Below, one piece after another: positions 1 to 10,394 of a DNA stretch of 64,000 nucleotides (positions are counted from its first letter, which is position 1; every line of letters begins with the position of its first letter). The DNA lies in contig NZ_AP018207.1 in NCBI RefSeq assembly GCF_002367995.1, positions 7,550,199 through 7,614,198 on the forward strand, given 5' to 3'. Made by a program: the position numbers and the translations under genes. The notes beneath the pieces were generated by a model. That model was not told the DNA's origin. It was given only the letters and a program-made list of their open reading frames with translations, and did no database searches. The DNA comes from Calothrix brevissima NIES-22 (GTDB lineage: Bacteria > Cyanobacteriota > Cyanobacteriia > Cyanobacteriales > Nostocaceae).

Positions 1-263
1 GGTGATGGTACAGTCTCTGTTTCTGTATTAGGCTGGACTTGGGGAACAGGAGAAGGTAACCCTTGATTTTGCTGAATATTGGGTGAAGTAGCGGGAGATA
101 AAGAAAATATCTCACCTACATTCCAGTCTGAATCCTTACGAGACAGCGACCAAAAAAGAATCACGCCAATCGTGCTAAAAGCAACCAGAACGGCGATAAA
201 TTCATCAAAGCCAAGGGGATTTTTTGAAGATGACTCAGGATCGGGAGGTGGCGTGTTTGTCAT
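1..263 (-). CDS. Membrane-anchored protein, N-terminal part (cut by window edge)
   Basis: The reading frame is open from an ATG at 263 to the left edge (87 codons seen). It starts MTNTPPPDPESSSKNPLGFD, followed by one hydrophobic segment (about residues 24-41, FIAVLVAFSTIGVILFWSL), a short charged stretch, and then a Pro/Gln/Thr-rich linker. This is a short cytoplasmic tail, a single membrane anchor and a disordered spacer. From memory, similar Pro-rich starts followed by LGFDEF and one membrane segment occur in cyanobacterial S-layer-homology-type envelope proteins, but the domain that would show this lies outside the window. Function is therefore not assigned. Confidence 0.6.
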   Translation of the reverse strand, partial: MTNTPPPDPESSSKNPLGFDEFIAVLVAFSTIGVILFWSLSRKDSDWNVGEIFSLSPATSPNIQQNQGLPSPVPQVQPNTETETVPS

Positions 264-564
264 CGTAGCACCCTACTAGGGAGAAATAGGTATCTAAAAT
301 CTATTGAACAATCAAATCTTAATACCCAAATTAATTTTCAGGATCTTTTTGGCTGCATCATCTGCATAAAATGTTACCTTATCAGCAACAAGCCTGATCT
401 TCCCCATCTCCCATCTAAACCCCCGGATTACTCCCGCCAACCTTTACGGGTGAGGAGGATAGCGGCGATACATTCACCCCAACAAAAGTTAAGCGCGGCT
501 TAACTGTGGAGAGAGTGCGCAACAAATATATTCAGAACCTGCGGACAGCCATACAAATTACCAA
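264..564. other. Intergenic stretch, no gene seen
   Basis: No supported coding frame. It holds the upstream region of the partial minus-strand gene on the left and the 3' flank of the GIY-YIG gene on the right. The only clear structure is a short palindrome at 488-504 (GTTAAGC, three-base loop, GCTTAAC). Confidence 0.5.
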
Positions 565-1110
565 CTATTTCAAATCCAGCAATCCTTCTTCTTTCAACTT
601 AGGATTAAAGCGGATTTGTGTTTGACAACCACGGGTTTCTAAAACAGCTAAAATCTCAGTCTCTACTCGCCGTGCTACATTTTTAAGAATTTTTATTTGT
701 GTCACTTCATCATTGAGAGGATTTTGATATTTTTCTTGTTCTTCAGGTGTCATTTTTGCTTTAACATCAATGGCATTCGTCCATTGACTTTTATGTTCTC
801 CATTACCTAAAGGCAAACTACCATTCTCAGCAATCCAAGCCTGCTCGATGTTTTCTAAAAGAGTGCGGTTTGGTCTGTCAATAGTTTGAACTTTTACCCA
901 ATAACATGTTTGTGGCTGACGGACTAAATGCTGTTTCAAACTAAGATAAACATCACGAGAATAACCTACAAATTGCAATACTTTGTCTTGGTCAAAGATA
1001 GCATATACTCCTATTTTTCCCTGAAATTGTTCAGGTAATTGTCCATCTTCGTCAATATAAGGAACATATTCCAGCATTTCTAATAAAGGAAGATTTATCT
1101 CATTACTCAT
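565..1110 (-). CDS. GIY-YIG-like domain protein, 181 aa
   Basis: Residues about 32-58 (GKIGVYAIFD ... VLQFVGYSRDVYLSLKQHL) fit the start of a GIY-YIG nuclease fold: GVY stands for GIY and FVG for YIG, followed by an Arg on the next helix (YSRD). The middle part carries an Asn/Glu-rich stretch (LENIEQAWIAENG) and the C-terminal half is a basic/acidic helical region. Many cyanobacteria have a stand-alone protein of this size annotated only as GIY-YIG family; its substrate is unknown. It follows bcsA in the same direction after about 295 bp, too far to assume co-transcription. The catalytic Glu typical of the family cannot be placed with certainty, so nuclease activity is inference. Confidence 0.6.
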   Translation of the reverse strand: MSNEINLPLLEMLEYVPYIDEDGQLPEQFQGKIGVYAIFDQDKVLQFVGYSRDVYLSLKQHLVRQPQTCYWVKVQTIDRPNRTLLENIEQAWIAENGSLPLGNGEHKSQWTNAIDVKAKMTPEEQEKYQNPLNDEVTQIKILKNVARRVETEILAVLETRGCQTQIRFNPKLKEEGLLDLK

Positions 1111-1149
1111 AAATTAAATTCGTAATTTTATAGTCTAAGTTGGTCGGCG

Positions 1150-1260
1150 TAATTAAATATAACTGGACTTACGCACAAGTTACCGAAAATTGAACCGCAG
1201 AGGATACAGAGAAATCAGAGCTTTGGAGATTTCTCGCCTAAGTCCTCATTAATATGCTCT
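1150..1260. repeat. Probable dispersed cyanobacterial intergenic repeat
   Basis: The stretch beginning ACTTACGCACAAGTTACC and continuing through ACCGCAGAGGATACAGAGAA resembles a sequence often seen between genes in Nostocales genomes. There is no second copy in this window, so the call rests on memory alone. The rest of 1111-1405 shows no gene. Confidence 0.3.
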
Positions 1261-1405
1261 AAAATCAGTTTATGAGATTCAGGTACTTAATAGTAGTCCC
1301 CACAGCAATAAATTAAAAAATAATATAAAAAAGCGGCTCTAGCTGTTGCTAAAGCGCGCTTTGTGTTGACTAGAAGCTAAAATTATGGTCGTTCTGTAGT
1401 TGTAA

Positions 1406-4018
1406 CTACAAGACTTGTAAAAGTTGTTTGATTTTGATGTCTTGGCGCTGCTTAAATTTATCCGGGAAATTCAACTCGATCGCAATTTTACCGTTAGGTT
1501 GTTCTTCTACCGAGGTAATTTCCGCCACAAATCGGCTAGATGAAAGCTCATCCCCATCCCGATTCAACAGCAATCCCACCAAAGGCTTGACTGTGCGCAT
1601 AGTATGCCAATCATGCTCTCGTAATATGCGGTTAGAGGATACAGCTTTTGTATCTTCTAATTCCAAGCGTAAACCTGTTACCCCTAATTCTGTGGCGACT
1701 CCAGAGAAAAAGTGACCATCCCAATAAAGTTGACCGATAGTTTGGACTTGTTTGCGTACCTTTTTGCGACTGGGTTGTTTGATATCCCGTAAAGAACGCC
1801 GCAAGCTAGTCGCCAAAAATCCAAAGGAAGCCATTGGCCGATCTATATATTGGCGTTTTTGGGAATACCATTCTCGGACATCCGAGTACAACACCAAAGT
1901 CAAAGCATCCAGTTGAGCCGGAGTAATATTAATAAAATCAACTGCTAAATGGGTTTCTGTATCGTTATACGGAGAAATCCGGATAATTCTGGCTGTGAGG
2001 GTAGCGCTAGCAGTAAAGTCGCCCATGACCTCAATTTCGACTTCATCGGCTAAATTAGGCCAAGATTCCAAAGAAATTAACGCTCCAGTTTCGGAAATAT
2101 TGATTGTTTCCCCCATTACTACTTGGTCGTTACTAGAAATAACCACATTTAGGCGTCGCTGTAATCGGTGTGCAGAACGGATTTGCGGTTGTTCAAAGCC
2201 AACTAACAAAGCAGCTACCAATAAAATCAGGTTTAAAATAGACCACATGGTATTGACTAGCACAGCTTGCCAATCTTCAGGCCGTAGCAATAGCCAATAG
2301 GGGATAGCCACTAAAGAAGCAACTACCACTAACGTCACTAATAACAGACTGCGCATTGATTGCCAGTCAAAGGTACGTTTATTAACAGATACACCTTTAT
2401 CCGTAACGTTAAACGAACCCATCTTAGGATTAATTAGCGCCAACATAGTTACCCACCCAGCCTGGAAAGCCATTGCAAATTCAAAAATTTCATTCCAGAA
2501 CGAGAAGCGGACTTGTTTGTAGATGATGTAATTGGCTGACAGGGAGAGAAGTATATGAGGGATAGCGTAAGCTAATGTTTCTAAACCTAAACCTTGGACG
2601 GAGTTAATGCCAAATAATAAAAATAGGGTAGGAGCGATCGCATATATTATTCGAGGATATCCATATAAAAAGTGCGAAGTGGCGCTGAAATAACAAATCC
2701 TTTGGGCTAATGTTAACTTCAGTTTCGGGTTAAATAAGGGGTTTTCCAACCGCAATATCTGTGCCATTCCCCGGGCCCAACGCACTTGTTGTCCCACATA
2801 AGAAGAAAAGGTTTCTGGTGCTAAACCAGCCACCATAATTTTGTCGTAGTATACCGACTTGTAACCCTTGGAATGCAACCGCAAAGCGGTATGACAGTCT
2901 TCTGTCACGGTTTCTACAGCAATTCCCCCAACTTCTAAAACATGGGTTTTGCGCATCAATGCTGCTGAACCGCAAAAGAAGGCAGCATTCCAAAAATCAT
3001 TACCTTTTTGCAGTACTTTATAAAACAGTTCATTACCCACCGGAATTTTACCATCGGTGAGCAAATTCCGCTCAAAGGGATCGGGATTATAGAACCAGTG
3101 AGGTGTTTGCACAAAGGAGACTTTCGGGTCATAAAAGAAGCCTGTGGTGTGCAGTAGAAATTGGCGTGATGGAATGTGGTCACAGTCCAAAATCAGCACC
3201 AAATCCCCATCGGTTTTGTAAAACGCGGTATTAATATTACCCGCCTTGGCATGTTCGTTATTATTCCGCGTCATGTGGATGCAGCCGAGTTCTTGGCACA
3301 TTTGCCTGATTTGTTCCCGTCTGGCGCGGAACTTTTCTCGACGCGGATCGCCTTCTGGATATCTTTCCGGACGACCATCATCCAGAATATAAACTTTCTT
3401 TTTCCCAGGAGCATATTCACAAGCCAAGGCTGCTAACGCCGTCTTGCGCACAATTTCCACATCTTCGTTGTAAGTCGGAATGTAGATATCAACGCTAAAC
3501 CATTCAGCTTCTGGGATAGTAGATAAATTAACAGGTTGACGTTCTTTAATTTTCAGAGTTTGAAAATATGCCAATACCAATGTCAAAATGGCATAAAGTT
3601 CGGCTGCTAATAGCAGCAAACAAGCAATACTATTTACCCAACCGTCAAAATTCAGCGTATAGCTGAGACGGTAGTATAAATAACGCAGTGTTGTGACCAA
3701 ACTCAGCCAGATCATAAATAAATGATAATACTGGCTGATTTCTGGAGAAGATTCTTCATTTTCTGCTTGGACAACTAACTGACCAAGCAATATTAAAAAG
3801 ACAGCAACTGCACCTTGTTGCCAAACTTGTATTGGCGTAATAATTAACGGCACAGAAACTATTAATAGCAGCAGCGCCAGCCACTTTAACTGTTTAAGAC
3901 CGACTTGCTCAAGATGACGATCAAAAAATCTAGGGGTAAGGTCAATCAGCCAGTTACCCAATTTAGGGCGCTGGCGATCGCCTGGTTTACGCGGTGGTCT
4001 ATAGGAAGAAGAAGACAT
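1406..4018 (-). CDS. bcsA: Cellulose synthase catalytic subunit BcsA (GT2 + PilZ), 870 aa
   Basis: Inner-membrane processive GT2 enzyme that polymerises UDP-glucose into beta-1,4-glucan and moves the chain across the membrane. All GT2 hallmarks are present: DDG at 213-215, DCD at 278-280, TED at 372-374 and QQVRW at 410-414. Membrane segments lie before residue 155 and at about 440-605. The C-terminal PilZ domain shows the c-di-GMP contacts RSAHR (RxxxR, 614-618) and NISETG (NxSxxG, 640-645), so activation by c-di-GMP is expected. Length matches proteobacterial BcsA (about 870 aa). It is the last gene of a minus-strand run porin-TPR-GH8-bcsB-bcsA and follows bcsB by 93 bp. The roughly 150 residues after the PilZ core form an additional domain of unclear role. 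Confidence 0.95.
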   Translation of the reverse strand: MSSSSYRPPRKPGDRQRPKLGNWLIDLTPRFFDRHLEQVGLKQLKWLALLLLIVSVPLIITPIQVWQQGAVAVFLILLGQLVVQAENEESSPEISQYYHLFMIWLSLVTTLRYLYYRLSYTLNFDGWVNSIACLLLLAAELYAILTLVLAYFQTLKIKERQPVNLSTIPEAEWFSVDIYIPTYNEDVEIVRKTALAALACEYAPGKKKVYILDDGRPERYPEGDPRREKFRARREQIRQMCQELGCIHMTRNNNEHAKAGNINTAFYKTDGDLVLILDCDHIPSRQFLLHTTGFFYDPKVSFVQTPHWFYNPDPFERNLLTDGKIPVGNELFYKVLQKGNDFWNAAFFCGSAALMRKTHVLEVGGIAVETVTEDCHTALRLHSKGYKSVYYDKIMVAGLAPETFSSYVGQQVRWARGMAQILRLENPLFNPKLKLTLAQRICYFSATSHFLYGYPRIIYAIAPTLFLLFGINSVQGLGLETLAYAIPHILLSLSANYIIYKQVRFSFWNEIFEFAMAFQAGWVTMLALINPKMGSFNVTDKGVSVNKRTFDWQSMRSLLLVTLVVVASLVAIPYWLLLRPEDWQAVLVNTMWSILNLILLVAALLVGFEQPQIRSAHRLQRRLNVVISSNDQVVMGETINISETGALISLESWPNLADEVEIEVMGDFTASATLTARIIRISPYNDTETHLAVDFINITPAQLDALTLVLYSDVREWYSQKRQYIDRPMASFGFLATSLRRSLRDIKQPSRKKVRKQVQTIGQLYWDGHFFSGVATELGVTGLRLELEDTKAVSSNRILREHDWHTMRTVKPLVGLLLNRDGDELSSSRFVAEITSVEEQPNGKIAIELNFPDKFKQRQDIKIKQLLQVL

Positions 4019-4111
4019 TATCTGATGTTAAATTTTGGATGTGAGATTTGAGAGAGGATTTGTCATTGCACGCAGAGAATTTTTAGTTTTTTCTGCGTGC
4101 ATTAGGATTTT

Positions 4112-6469
4112 TTATTTCTTTTCTGAATTAGCTAGCCGCTTGATATACAACTGAGAAATGCCGTAAAGCAGCACCGATAAACCCACAATTCCTAGAGGTA
4201 GTAATAGCCAATTTTCTTGGATGAGCCGCGACACCTTACTCAAGAGCGTGGTCTTTTCGATCCGATTCACCTTTGGCGCGCTTTGGAAGAAATCTAGCTG
4301 GTAAGCATCAGCATCATAGGGATTGGGGTCTTTTTGATCGCTGCTAATCAGCACCGTGTCTTTTTTGAGTTGGAAGAACCACGGATCTTGATTGAAAACT
4401 TGACGCACTCTTTCTAAACCAGTATCTGATTGAGCTGTCAAAGCCAGAAGCACGCGCTCTTTATTCCAAGGGGAAATAATTTGCTTAATCATCCCTTGGG
4501 CGTCCTGTGGAGTTTGCACCGTTGCTTGGGCGGATAAGCGAGAAAATGCTTGGCTCAAATTTAAGCCACCAGATTGAAATACATCAGGAAGGGGAAACTT
4601 TTCTCTAGTACCAATTCCCACTAAATTGTTATTTTTGCGGACTGTTTCTGGTAATGAATCTGGAGTATAAACATCTAATTTGACAGCATCTGCTTGGCTG
4701 AGTCGTCCCAAGCGTTCGCTAACAGCCAGCAAAGTTAACACATCTGTAGCTGTGGGGTTTTGGGGTAGGACGATCGCGGTATTCGATAAATCTTGAGGTG
4801 CAGCCAATGGATAACCAAATTTCAATAGATTCAAATCTGGTAAATCTGCGGAAATTTCTCGGCGCAAGTCAAAACTAGTATCCGAATGCACCGTCCCTGT
4901 AAGTTGTTGATCCGGTGGTTGGAGACAGTTTTGTTTGTCAAATGGTTCTCGCGAATTCATCCGGAAAAACACTTGCAGTCGCGAGTTAGGCTTAACTAGG
5001 TTTTCTGGTAAATTAACTTTCAGGTTTTTGCGATTTGCACCAGATTCCGAATCTAGACGCGCACCACCGATGAATACCCCATCTAGCAGTACTTCTATGG
5101 CTGAGGTTCTGGGGTTCAGTTGCGGCCCATAGCTATAAACCAGGTTCATGGAGCTACCGCGCAGAAAGCGATCGTCCGGTAAAGCCCGAAAATCAATATC
5201 AATTGCTGGTGCAGCTGCACCACGTACAGTCACATCAGTAAAAGGTTGACCGTTTCCTTGGTTTTTAATCTCGCTGAGTTGGAATGTATTCTTCTCTGGT
5301 AAATAACGCGGCCATTGGCGGGTTCCAGGTGTGGCTGTATCCTGAAGTTTATCAACTAAAATTACTTGACCCGTACCCATTTTCCGCACATCAGGCTGTG
5401 TAAGAAACTGTACTGCTTTGGCTACAGCTTTGCTGCTATTGCCAGTCGCAATTAATACAGGAGCATTACTTTTCTCTGTGCGGGTAATCAGCAATACACC
5501 TGTATCTTCAGGTATGGGATTATTATCGCGATCGAGAATTTGAGAGCTAACAACTTTTAAAGGTAAATTCTTCCAACTAGCCAGAGCAGGTTGTTCGCTA
5601 GGAGTCCCAATAATGACTAAGCGTTGGTTTGCCTTGACATCTGATACATCCGATACCAAGCTTGTTTGCATGGGGCGAAAATCTGCAGTTCTTCCCAGAG
5701 AAGCTTGTAAACGAGCTGCTGGAGTTAGCCAAGTTTGACTTACTTGGTTAGGTTGCAGATAAACAATTTGGTTGGTATCTAAGCCCAGTTCATCAAAGAC
5801 AGGATAGGGGTAGCGACTAAAGTTGAGGGGAATTGGCTGTTGTTGGAAGTTAAAAATCAATTTAGAATCGGGCAGAATTTCTGTCCACAAATCTGGACTA
5901 TTGGGATTGCTGCATTCTAGAGAGTTGCTTTGTTGAGCGACAATTGTTAATTCGTTATAGTCCTGAACTAAATTTGACGGTATATTTAACAACACTTGAC
6001 CGATTTGCGACTGTTTGCGGTTAAGTGGTACGCTACCGACGCTCGTACCGTTGAGTAGCACTGTCAAATTAGAGCGACTGGCATATAAAGCTGGAGAATG
6101 TTGAAAGCGGATTAAGGCTTTGACTTGTCCTTTATCCAACTTCCAATTACGGGGACGGGTAAAAGCGAGGCGACCTTCAGAATAAACTCCTCGTAAACGC
6201 ATCCGGTTACCAACAACCGGACTGCGATTAAATTCTAGGTTGTAAGTGATGAGATTTTTGGCATCAGTTGCTTCGGATAAAGATTTGGCTTCTGACTTTT
6301 GTGTACTCTTAGCCTCTGTATCTGCTTGTGCTAATAAAATAACTGGCTGCTGGTTGTTAGCTTTGCTCTGAGCATTAACCTTAGCTAATGCATCAGGGAA
6401 TAATAAATAAAAGGAAGTCGCAACGACTATTGTTGTGCCAGTGGGTAAAAGATGAAACAACTGCTTCAT
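4112..6469 (-). CDS. bcsB: Cellulose synthase periplasmic subunit BcsB, 785 aa
   Basis: Periplasmic partner of BcsA that guides the nascent glucan and is anchored by a C-terminal helix needed for synthase activity. The protein has an N-terminal signal segment (about 10-35), two similar beta-rich halves (the jelly-roll plus flavodoxin-like pairs of the family; for example RMRLRGVYSEGRLAF near 80 and the later repeat around 425-470 with LLDGVFIGGARLD), and one C-terminal membrane helix (LLLPLGIVGLSVLLYGISQL) ending in a basic tail. Length is typical. Old annotations call the family c-di-GMP binding, but the known c-di-GMP site is in BcsA PilZ. It lies between the GH8 gene and bcsA. Confidence 0.92.
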   Translation of the reverse strand: MKQLFHLLPTGTTIVVATSFYLLFPDALAKVNAQSKANNQQPVILLAQADTEAKSTQKSEAKSLSEATDAKNLITYNLEFNRSPVVGNRMRLRGVYSEGRLAFTRPRNWKLDKGQVKALIRFQHSPALYASRSNLTVLLNGTSVGSVPLNRKQSQIGQVLLNIPSNLVQDYNELTIVAQQSNSLECSNPNSPDLWTEILPDSKLIFNFQQQPIPLNFSRYPYPVFDELGLDTNQIVYLQPNQVSQTWLTPAARLQASLGRTADFRPMQTSLVSDVSDVKANQRLVIIGTPSEQPALASWKNLPLKVVSSQILDRDNNPIPEDTGVLLITRTEKSNAPVLIATGNSSKAVAKAVQFLTQPDVRKMGTGQVILVDKLQDTATPGTRQWPRYLPEKNTFQLSEIKNQGNGQPFTDVTVRGAAAPAIDIDFRALPDDRFLRGSSMNLVYSYGPQLNPRTSAIEVLLDGVFIGGARLDSESGANRKNLKVNLPENLVKPNSRLQVFFRMNSREPFDKQNCLQPPDQQLTGTVHSDTSFDLRREISADLPDLNLLKFGYPLAAPQDLSNTAIVLPQNPTATDVLTLLAVSERLGRLSQADAVKLDVYTPDSLPETVRKNNNLVGIGTREKFPLPDVFQSGGLNLSQAFSRLSAQATVQTPQDAQGMIKQIISPWNKERVLLALTAQSDTGLERVRQVFNQDPWFFQLKKDTVLISSDQKDPNPYDADAYQLDFFQSAPKVNRIEKTTLLSKVSRLIQENWLLLPLGIVGLSVLLYGISQLYIKRLANSEKK

Positions 6470-6606
6470 GGTATGCCGTAATGGTAGATTTTCTTAGTTT
6501 TTGTGTTTAATTAATTACTTATGAAACAATACGAGATAAGTTAGTATTTACATATGCGCGATCGCTTTCCACTCCTATCCTTGATGGCTAAACAACAAAC
6601 TTGGTG

Positions 6607-7866
6607 CTACTTACCTAGAATCAGTTCCCTTGGTAGTGAATCTGGAGACCATAACCCTAACCAAGCTAAATTTTGGGTGTAATAAGCAGAGTGTTCTCCC
6701 CAAATTCCTTGCTTGTATTGCGGTAGCAATTTTTTCGTCAGTACTTCTGATGCTATTGAGGGTTTAACCAAGCGCATGGCAGCATAGAACATGGCGTACT
6801 GAGATGTAGCATCATAATCTACTAATTGATTTCCTTGCAGATCTATACGTGCAGGAAGATAGGATTTTTGCGTCCATAGATTTTGTAGGTGTTGAGTAGA
6901 TTGCTGTAAATATTGCTGGGCTTGGGGTGAATTGAACCACACCGCATCAAGTGATAACCGCCACCAAACGCGGTAAGCATCGAAACTATACAAACTCTTC
7001 AAATCCCTAGAGTTTGGCATAGTTTGGAATTGATTGGTTTTGAGATCTAACGCTACCCAATCGCTAGGTAAACCCACAGTAGACAGTCGTGCAGAGTTTT
7101 CCAAAATTTGGTAACTGCTATCGACTAAACTCAACCAATCACGGCCAGAGTCAATTTGGGCAAATATGCGGAAAGCATAAGGAGCCAAATATGAAGGGTT
7201 GAGATAGAGGGTGGATTCATTGGGAACAAAGGCGGCTGAGGGGCCGGGTAGCAAATAGCGTTTACCTTCAGTTCCAGAAATAGTAGATAGATTCCACAAA
7301 TCTCGCAATTTGCTTTTCGCCAGTTCCATGTATTCTGGACGCTGCCAACGCCGTGATGCCAAAATCAAGGCGGTAATGGCATCTATATCACCATCGCTGG
7401 CAAAATTACTGTCGATAATACCCCAGCTATTATCTGGCTTTTTGCCCCACTTCCAAGCCCACAACTTATCTGTAGGTTTGCCATTTTGTTGCCTTAGCAG
7501 ATTACTTTCTGCCCACTTTAAAGTCAGAGCAAATGTTTCTGGATCGTCAATGAACACAGCTCGCAACATTGCATAAGCTTGACCTTCACTAGTGGAATGA
7601 TCGCTCGCTTCATAGTCGATGACTCGTCCATCACCTTGAATAAATTTGCGGCGGTAGCTATCCCAGCTTTCAACTAGTAATTGTCGATTTGGGGTTGATT
7701 CAGGTAAAGCAGCCAAAAACACTGACTTTTGATCGCTACCATCTACAGGAGTAACATTTGGTACTGGAGTAGGTAGATCGTTTGGTGTTTTGGGATTCAC
7801 TACTAAAACACAAGCTGATAGACTGAGCGGGCAGAGAATTACTGCCAGTTTTGAGAGGTACCGCAT
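6607..7866 (-). CDS. bcsZ: Glycoside hydrolase family 8 glucanase lipoprotein (BcsZ-like), 419 aa
   Basis: Endo-beta-1,4-glucanase of the type encoded in bacterial cellulose operons, thought to trim or release tangled glucan in the periplasm. The GH8 acid motif STSEGQAYAML (catalytic Glu) and the Asp motif NFASDGDIDAITAL are both present, and the (alpha/alpha)6 pattern continues to the end. I place the start at the ATG at 7866: translation then begins MRYLSKLAVILCPLSLSAC, a lipoprotein signal with lipobox LSAC. An in-frame ATG at 7989 would add 41 residues that hide this signal and has no visible ribosome site. A lipid anchor is unusual, since BcsZ of model bacteria is soluble in the periplasm. 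It sits between the TPR gene and bcsB. Confidence 0.9.
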   Translation of the reverse strand: MRYLSKLAVILCPLSLSACVLVVNPKTPNDLPTPVPNVTPVDGSDQKSVFLAALPESTPNRQLLVESWDSYRRKFIQGDGRVIDYEASDHSTSEGQAYAMLRAVFIDDPETFALTLKWAESNLLRQQNGKPTDKLWAWKWGKKPDNSWGIIDSNFASDGDIDAITALILASRRWQRPEYMELAKSKLRDLWNLSTISGTEGKRYLLPGPSAAFVPNESTLYLNPSYLAPYAFRIFAQIDSGRDWLSLVDSSYQILENSARLSTVGLPSDWVALDLKTNQFQTMPNSRDLKSLYSFDAYRVWWRLSLDAVWFNSPQAQQYLQQSTQHLQNLWTQKSYLPARIDLQGNQLVDYDATSQYAMFYAAMRLVKPSIASEVLTKKLLPQYKQGIWGEHSAYYTQNLAWLGLWSPDSLPRELILGK

Positions 7867-8036
7867 CCTAAGAACTGTTTGGTTTGTGAAACGTTGACAA
7901 AGGGTGCAGGAGGTGAACAAAGAAAACCTAGATATTTGGTTGTTTATACTCACGAAACCTGCACTCATTTTTCCCCTCAAGTGGTTCACAATTAACTACG
8001 CATTGCTAATCTTTGATAAAGAAATCTGGGCGATCG

Positions 8037-10394
8037 CTAATTTTTACTTCTGCGTTGTGAATCTTCCCAAGCAGGTTGAAACCCTCGCCGCAGCAGAAAG
8101 TCTTCTTGGATTTGTCGCATCTGGCGGTCTATATCTGTATCTACAGATCCTTGGGCCATAGTTTCCATTTGTAGTTTTTCTAGCTGGGTTAATGCTGATA
8201 AGGGTTGATCGAGAACCGTACTCAATCCAGCTAAAGCCCGTCTGGTATCTTTATCATCTGGCTTTTGTGCCAACACCTGATTGTAAATTTCCTGGGCTGA
8301 CTCAAAGCGGCGTTGTTCAAACTGAATTCCGCCCAATGCTGCCAAGGCATCAATGTTATCTGGTTGCTGTGCCAGAATATTTTCATAAGCCACACTGGCT
8401 AAATCCAAATTACCAACAGCACGAGCTAATTCTGCCTGTAACTGATAGGAATCTGAGTTATTAGCTAAACGAGCAATTAACTGTTTGACCCTAGCTTGTG
8501 CTTGAGCGGGATTGCGTTGGGCTATCACCTGCACTAAGCGCAGTTGCAATGGGATATAACTGGGATCGAGTTGCAATAAGTAATTATATAAAGCTTCTCG
8601 TTGGGGGTCGGCAGGTAGCACGCCCGCCAAACTATATAGTTCTGAAGGTGTATTAGTTGCTGGTTGAGTTGCTAACCAATTATTCAAAACTGCTTCTGCT
8701 TCTGGTTGGGAAATCCGTTTAGCTTGATAGGCAATACTGGCGCGTCCTAGTTGAGTTGGTAAATCTTGAGGATTGCGATTAATTAATTGGTCATATATGG
8801 CTACAGCTTCATCAAGATTTTTTTGTTGCAACCGCACACCAGCCAGTCCCCGTAAAGCGCCGTCAATAATATCATTACTATCAGGACGAGCAGTCAGTAT
8901 GGCTTGGTAGCGTCGGGCACTAGCTTCTAAATTACCTTCCCGGCGCTCAATTTCTGCTGCCAGTAATTGTGGTGCCAAATCACGAGAATTGTTATTGCTA
9001 GCTGTGTAAGCTGCTAAGGCTTGTCTAGCACCATTCAGGTCATTCTGCTGGATATACATCTGAGCTATCCGAAAATTCAAGAATGGTGCATTGACTCCCG
9101 ATCGCAAAATAGCTTGGTAAACAGGTAGAAATTCGGCATCGGGAGTATTGATACTAACTAAAGCGTTAGCTAGTTGCTGTAGTTGGGCAGAGTTTGTGGG
9201 TAGCGGTTGCAAAATACCCGCTAAACGTTGCTTGAGTTCATTTTTACCCACCATTCCTAATTGGGATTCCAAGGCTAATTGCTGTACTAGCAAACCGCGA
9301 TCGCCTGGAAATTGAGAAGCTATTTGTCGGTAAATTTTCAGAGATGTTTGTCTTCCTTGGGGGAAGGCGCTAAAAACATCAGCAACTTCTCGTAGTAATG
9401 TGGGGGAAGGATTGGGATTATTACTGAGAGCCTGATTATAGAGGCTGATAACTTGCTGTGTCAGAGTAGGATTGTTGATCCGCTTGCGAATTTCATTGAG
9501 CGATCGCGCTAAGGGTAAAATTGCATCAGCTCTACCTTGTAATGGATCTAATATGGCTAAGGCTTGTGCTTGCTGTTGATTGGCAAGGTAAGCAATAGCT
9601 AGTTCCTTACGAGTCTCTATAGCTAAAGCATCTAGGCTACTGGAGCGCTTTAACTGGGCTTCTAAAACTTGTACCGCCCCTCTACTATCACCAGTTTCTC
9701 TTAAAGTGCGACCGTAAGCTACTGCCGCATAGCCAACTATGGGTTTACCCGTACTTTGGTAGCGGTTAAATAACTCCAAAGCTTTAGGAAAATCGTTACT
9801 GTAACTATAAGCTTGCGCCGCACCAATGACGACTTCTGGCGTGGGGTTATTAGCTAGTACCAGTCGATAATCTGCGATGGACTCGGCAAACCTTCCCTGG
9901 TAAGAGTAAAGTTGGGCGCGGTAACCGAGAGCTTCGATATCGTTGGGATTTGACTTGAGAAAAGTTGTTAAAGCTGTAATCCCCTGTACTTGCCACTCTG
10001 GACGGAAAGTACCTAACAACCCAATAGTTTTTAAAGCTAGTGAGTTATTGGGATCGATTGCTAGTACTTGTTGATAGGCATTCCAAGCTTCAGAAATGCG
10101 TCCAGCGCGACGATAGGCGATCGCTAACCCTAACCTTGCTTGTAAAGATGAGGGTTCCTGTTTTAGTACTTGTTGAAACGTAGTCATGGCATCATTGACT
10201 AACCCCTGATTTAACAAGGTAAAACCCTTTTTTACAGATGCCGATACATTTTGTGCTTGGGCAGAGGCAATGCTGCCTAAAGGTGGCACAGCGATTAAAT
10301 AAGTAAAAAGGGGCAATGAAAAAGTCAAAAGAGAAAGATATTGAATGCATATACCTTTTGACTTTTGGCTTTTGCCTTGTTTATGTTGCCTCAT
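8037..10394 (-). CDS. BcsC-like periplasmic TPR protein lacking the beta-barrel, 785 aa
   Basis: A secretion signal (hydrophobic 19-38, then SAQAQ) is followed by TPR motifs along the whole chain (for example ARLGLAIAYRRAGRISEAWN and ALAALGGIQFEQRRFESAQE). In BcsC such repeats link the inner-membrane synthase to an outer-membrane barrel in one polypeptide of more than 1100 residues. Here the protein ends after IDRQMRQIQEDFLLRRGF plus a short basic tail, which from memory resembles the linker just before the BcsC barrel, so the barrel half is missing. The ATG overlaps the stop of the porin gene upstream by four bases (ATGA at 10391-10394), indicating translational coupling. I infer that the two proteins together replace BcsC. 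Confidence 0.82.
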   Translation of the reverse strand: MRQHKQGKSQKSKGICIQYLSLLTFSLPLFTYLIAVPPLGSIASAQAQNVSASVKKGFTLLNQGLVNDAMTTFQQVLKQEPSSLQARLGLAIAYRRAGRISEAWNAYQQVLAIDPNNSLALKTIGLLGTFRPEWQVQGITALTTFLKSNPNDIEALGYRAQLYSYQGRFAESIADYRLVLANNPTPEVVIGAAQAYSYSNDFPKALELFNRYQSTGKPIVGYAAVAYGRTLRETGDSRGAVQVLEAQLKRSSSLDALAIETRKELAIAYLANQQQAQALAILDPLQGRADAILPLARSLNEIRKRINNPTLTQQVISLYNQALSNNPNPSPTLLREVADVFSAFPQGRQTSLKIYRQIASQFPGDRGLLVQQLALESQLGMVGKNELKQRLAGILQPLPTNSAQLQQLANALVSINTPDAEFLPVYQAILRSGVNAPFLNFRIAQMYIQQNDLNGARQALAAYTASNNNSRDLAPQLLAAEIERREGNLEASARRYQAILTARPDSNDIIDGALRGLAGVRLQQKNLDEAVAIYDQLINRNPQDLPTQLGRASIAYQAKRISQPEAEAVLNNWLATQPATNTPSELYSLAGVLPADPQREALYNYLLQLDPSYIPLQLRLVQVIAQRNPAQAQARVKQLIARLANNSDSYQLQAELARAVGNLDLASVAYENILAQQPDNIDALAALGGIQFEQRRFESAQEIYNQVLAQKPDDKDTRRALAGLSTVLDQPLSALTQLEKLQMETMAQGSVDTDIDRQMRQIQEDFLLRRGFQPAWEDSQRRSKN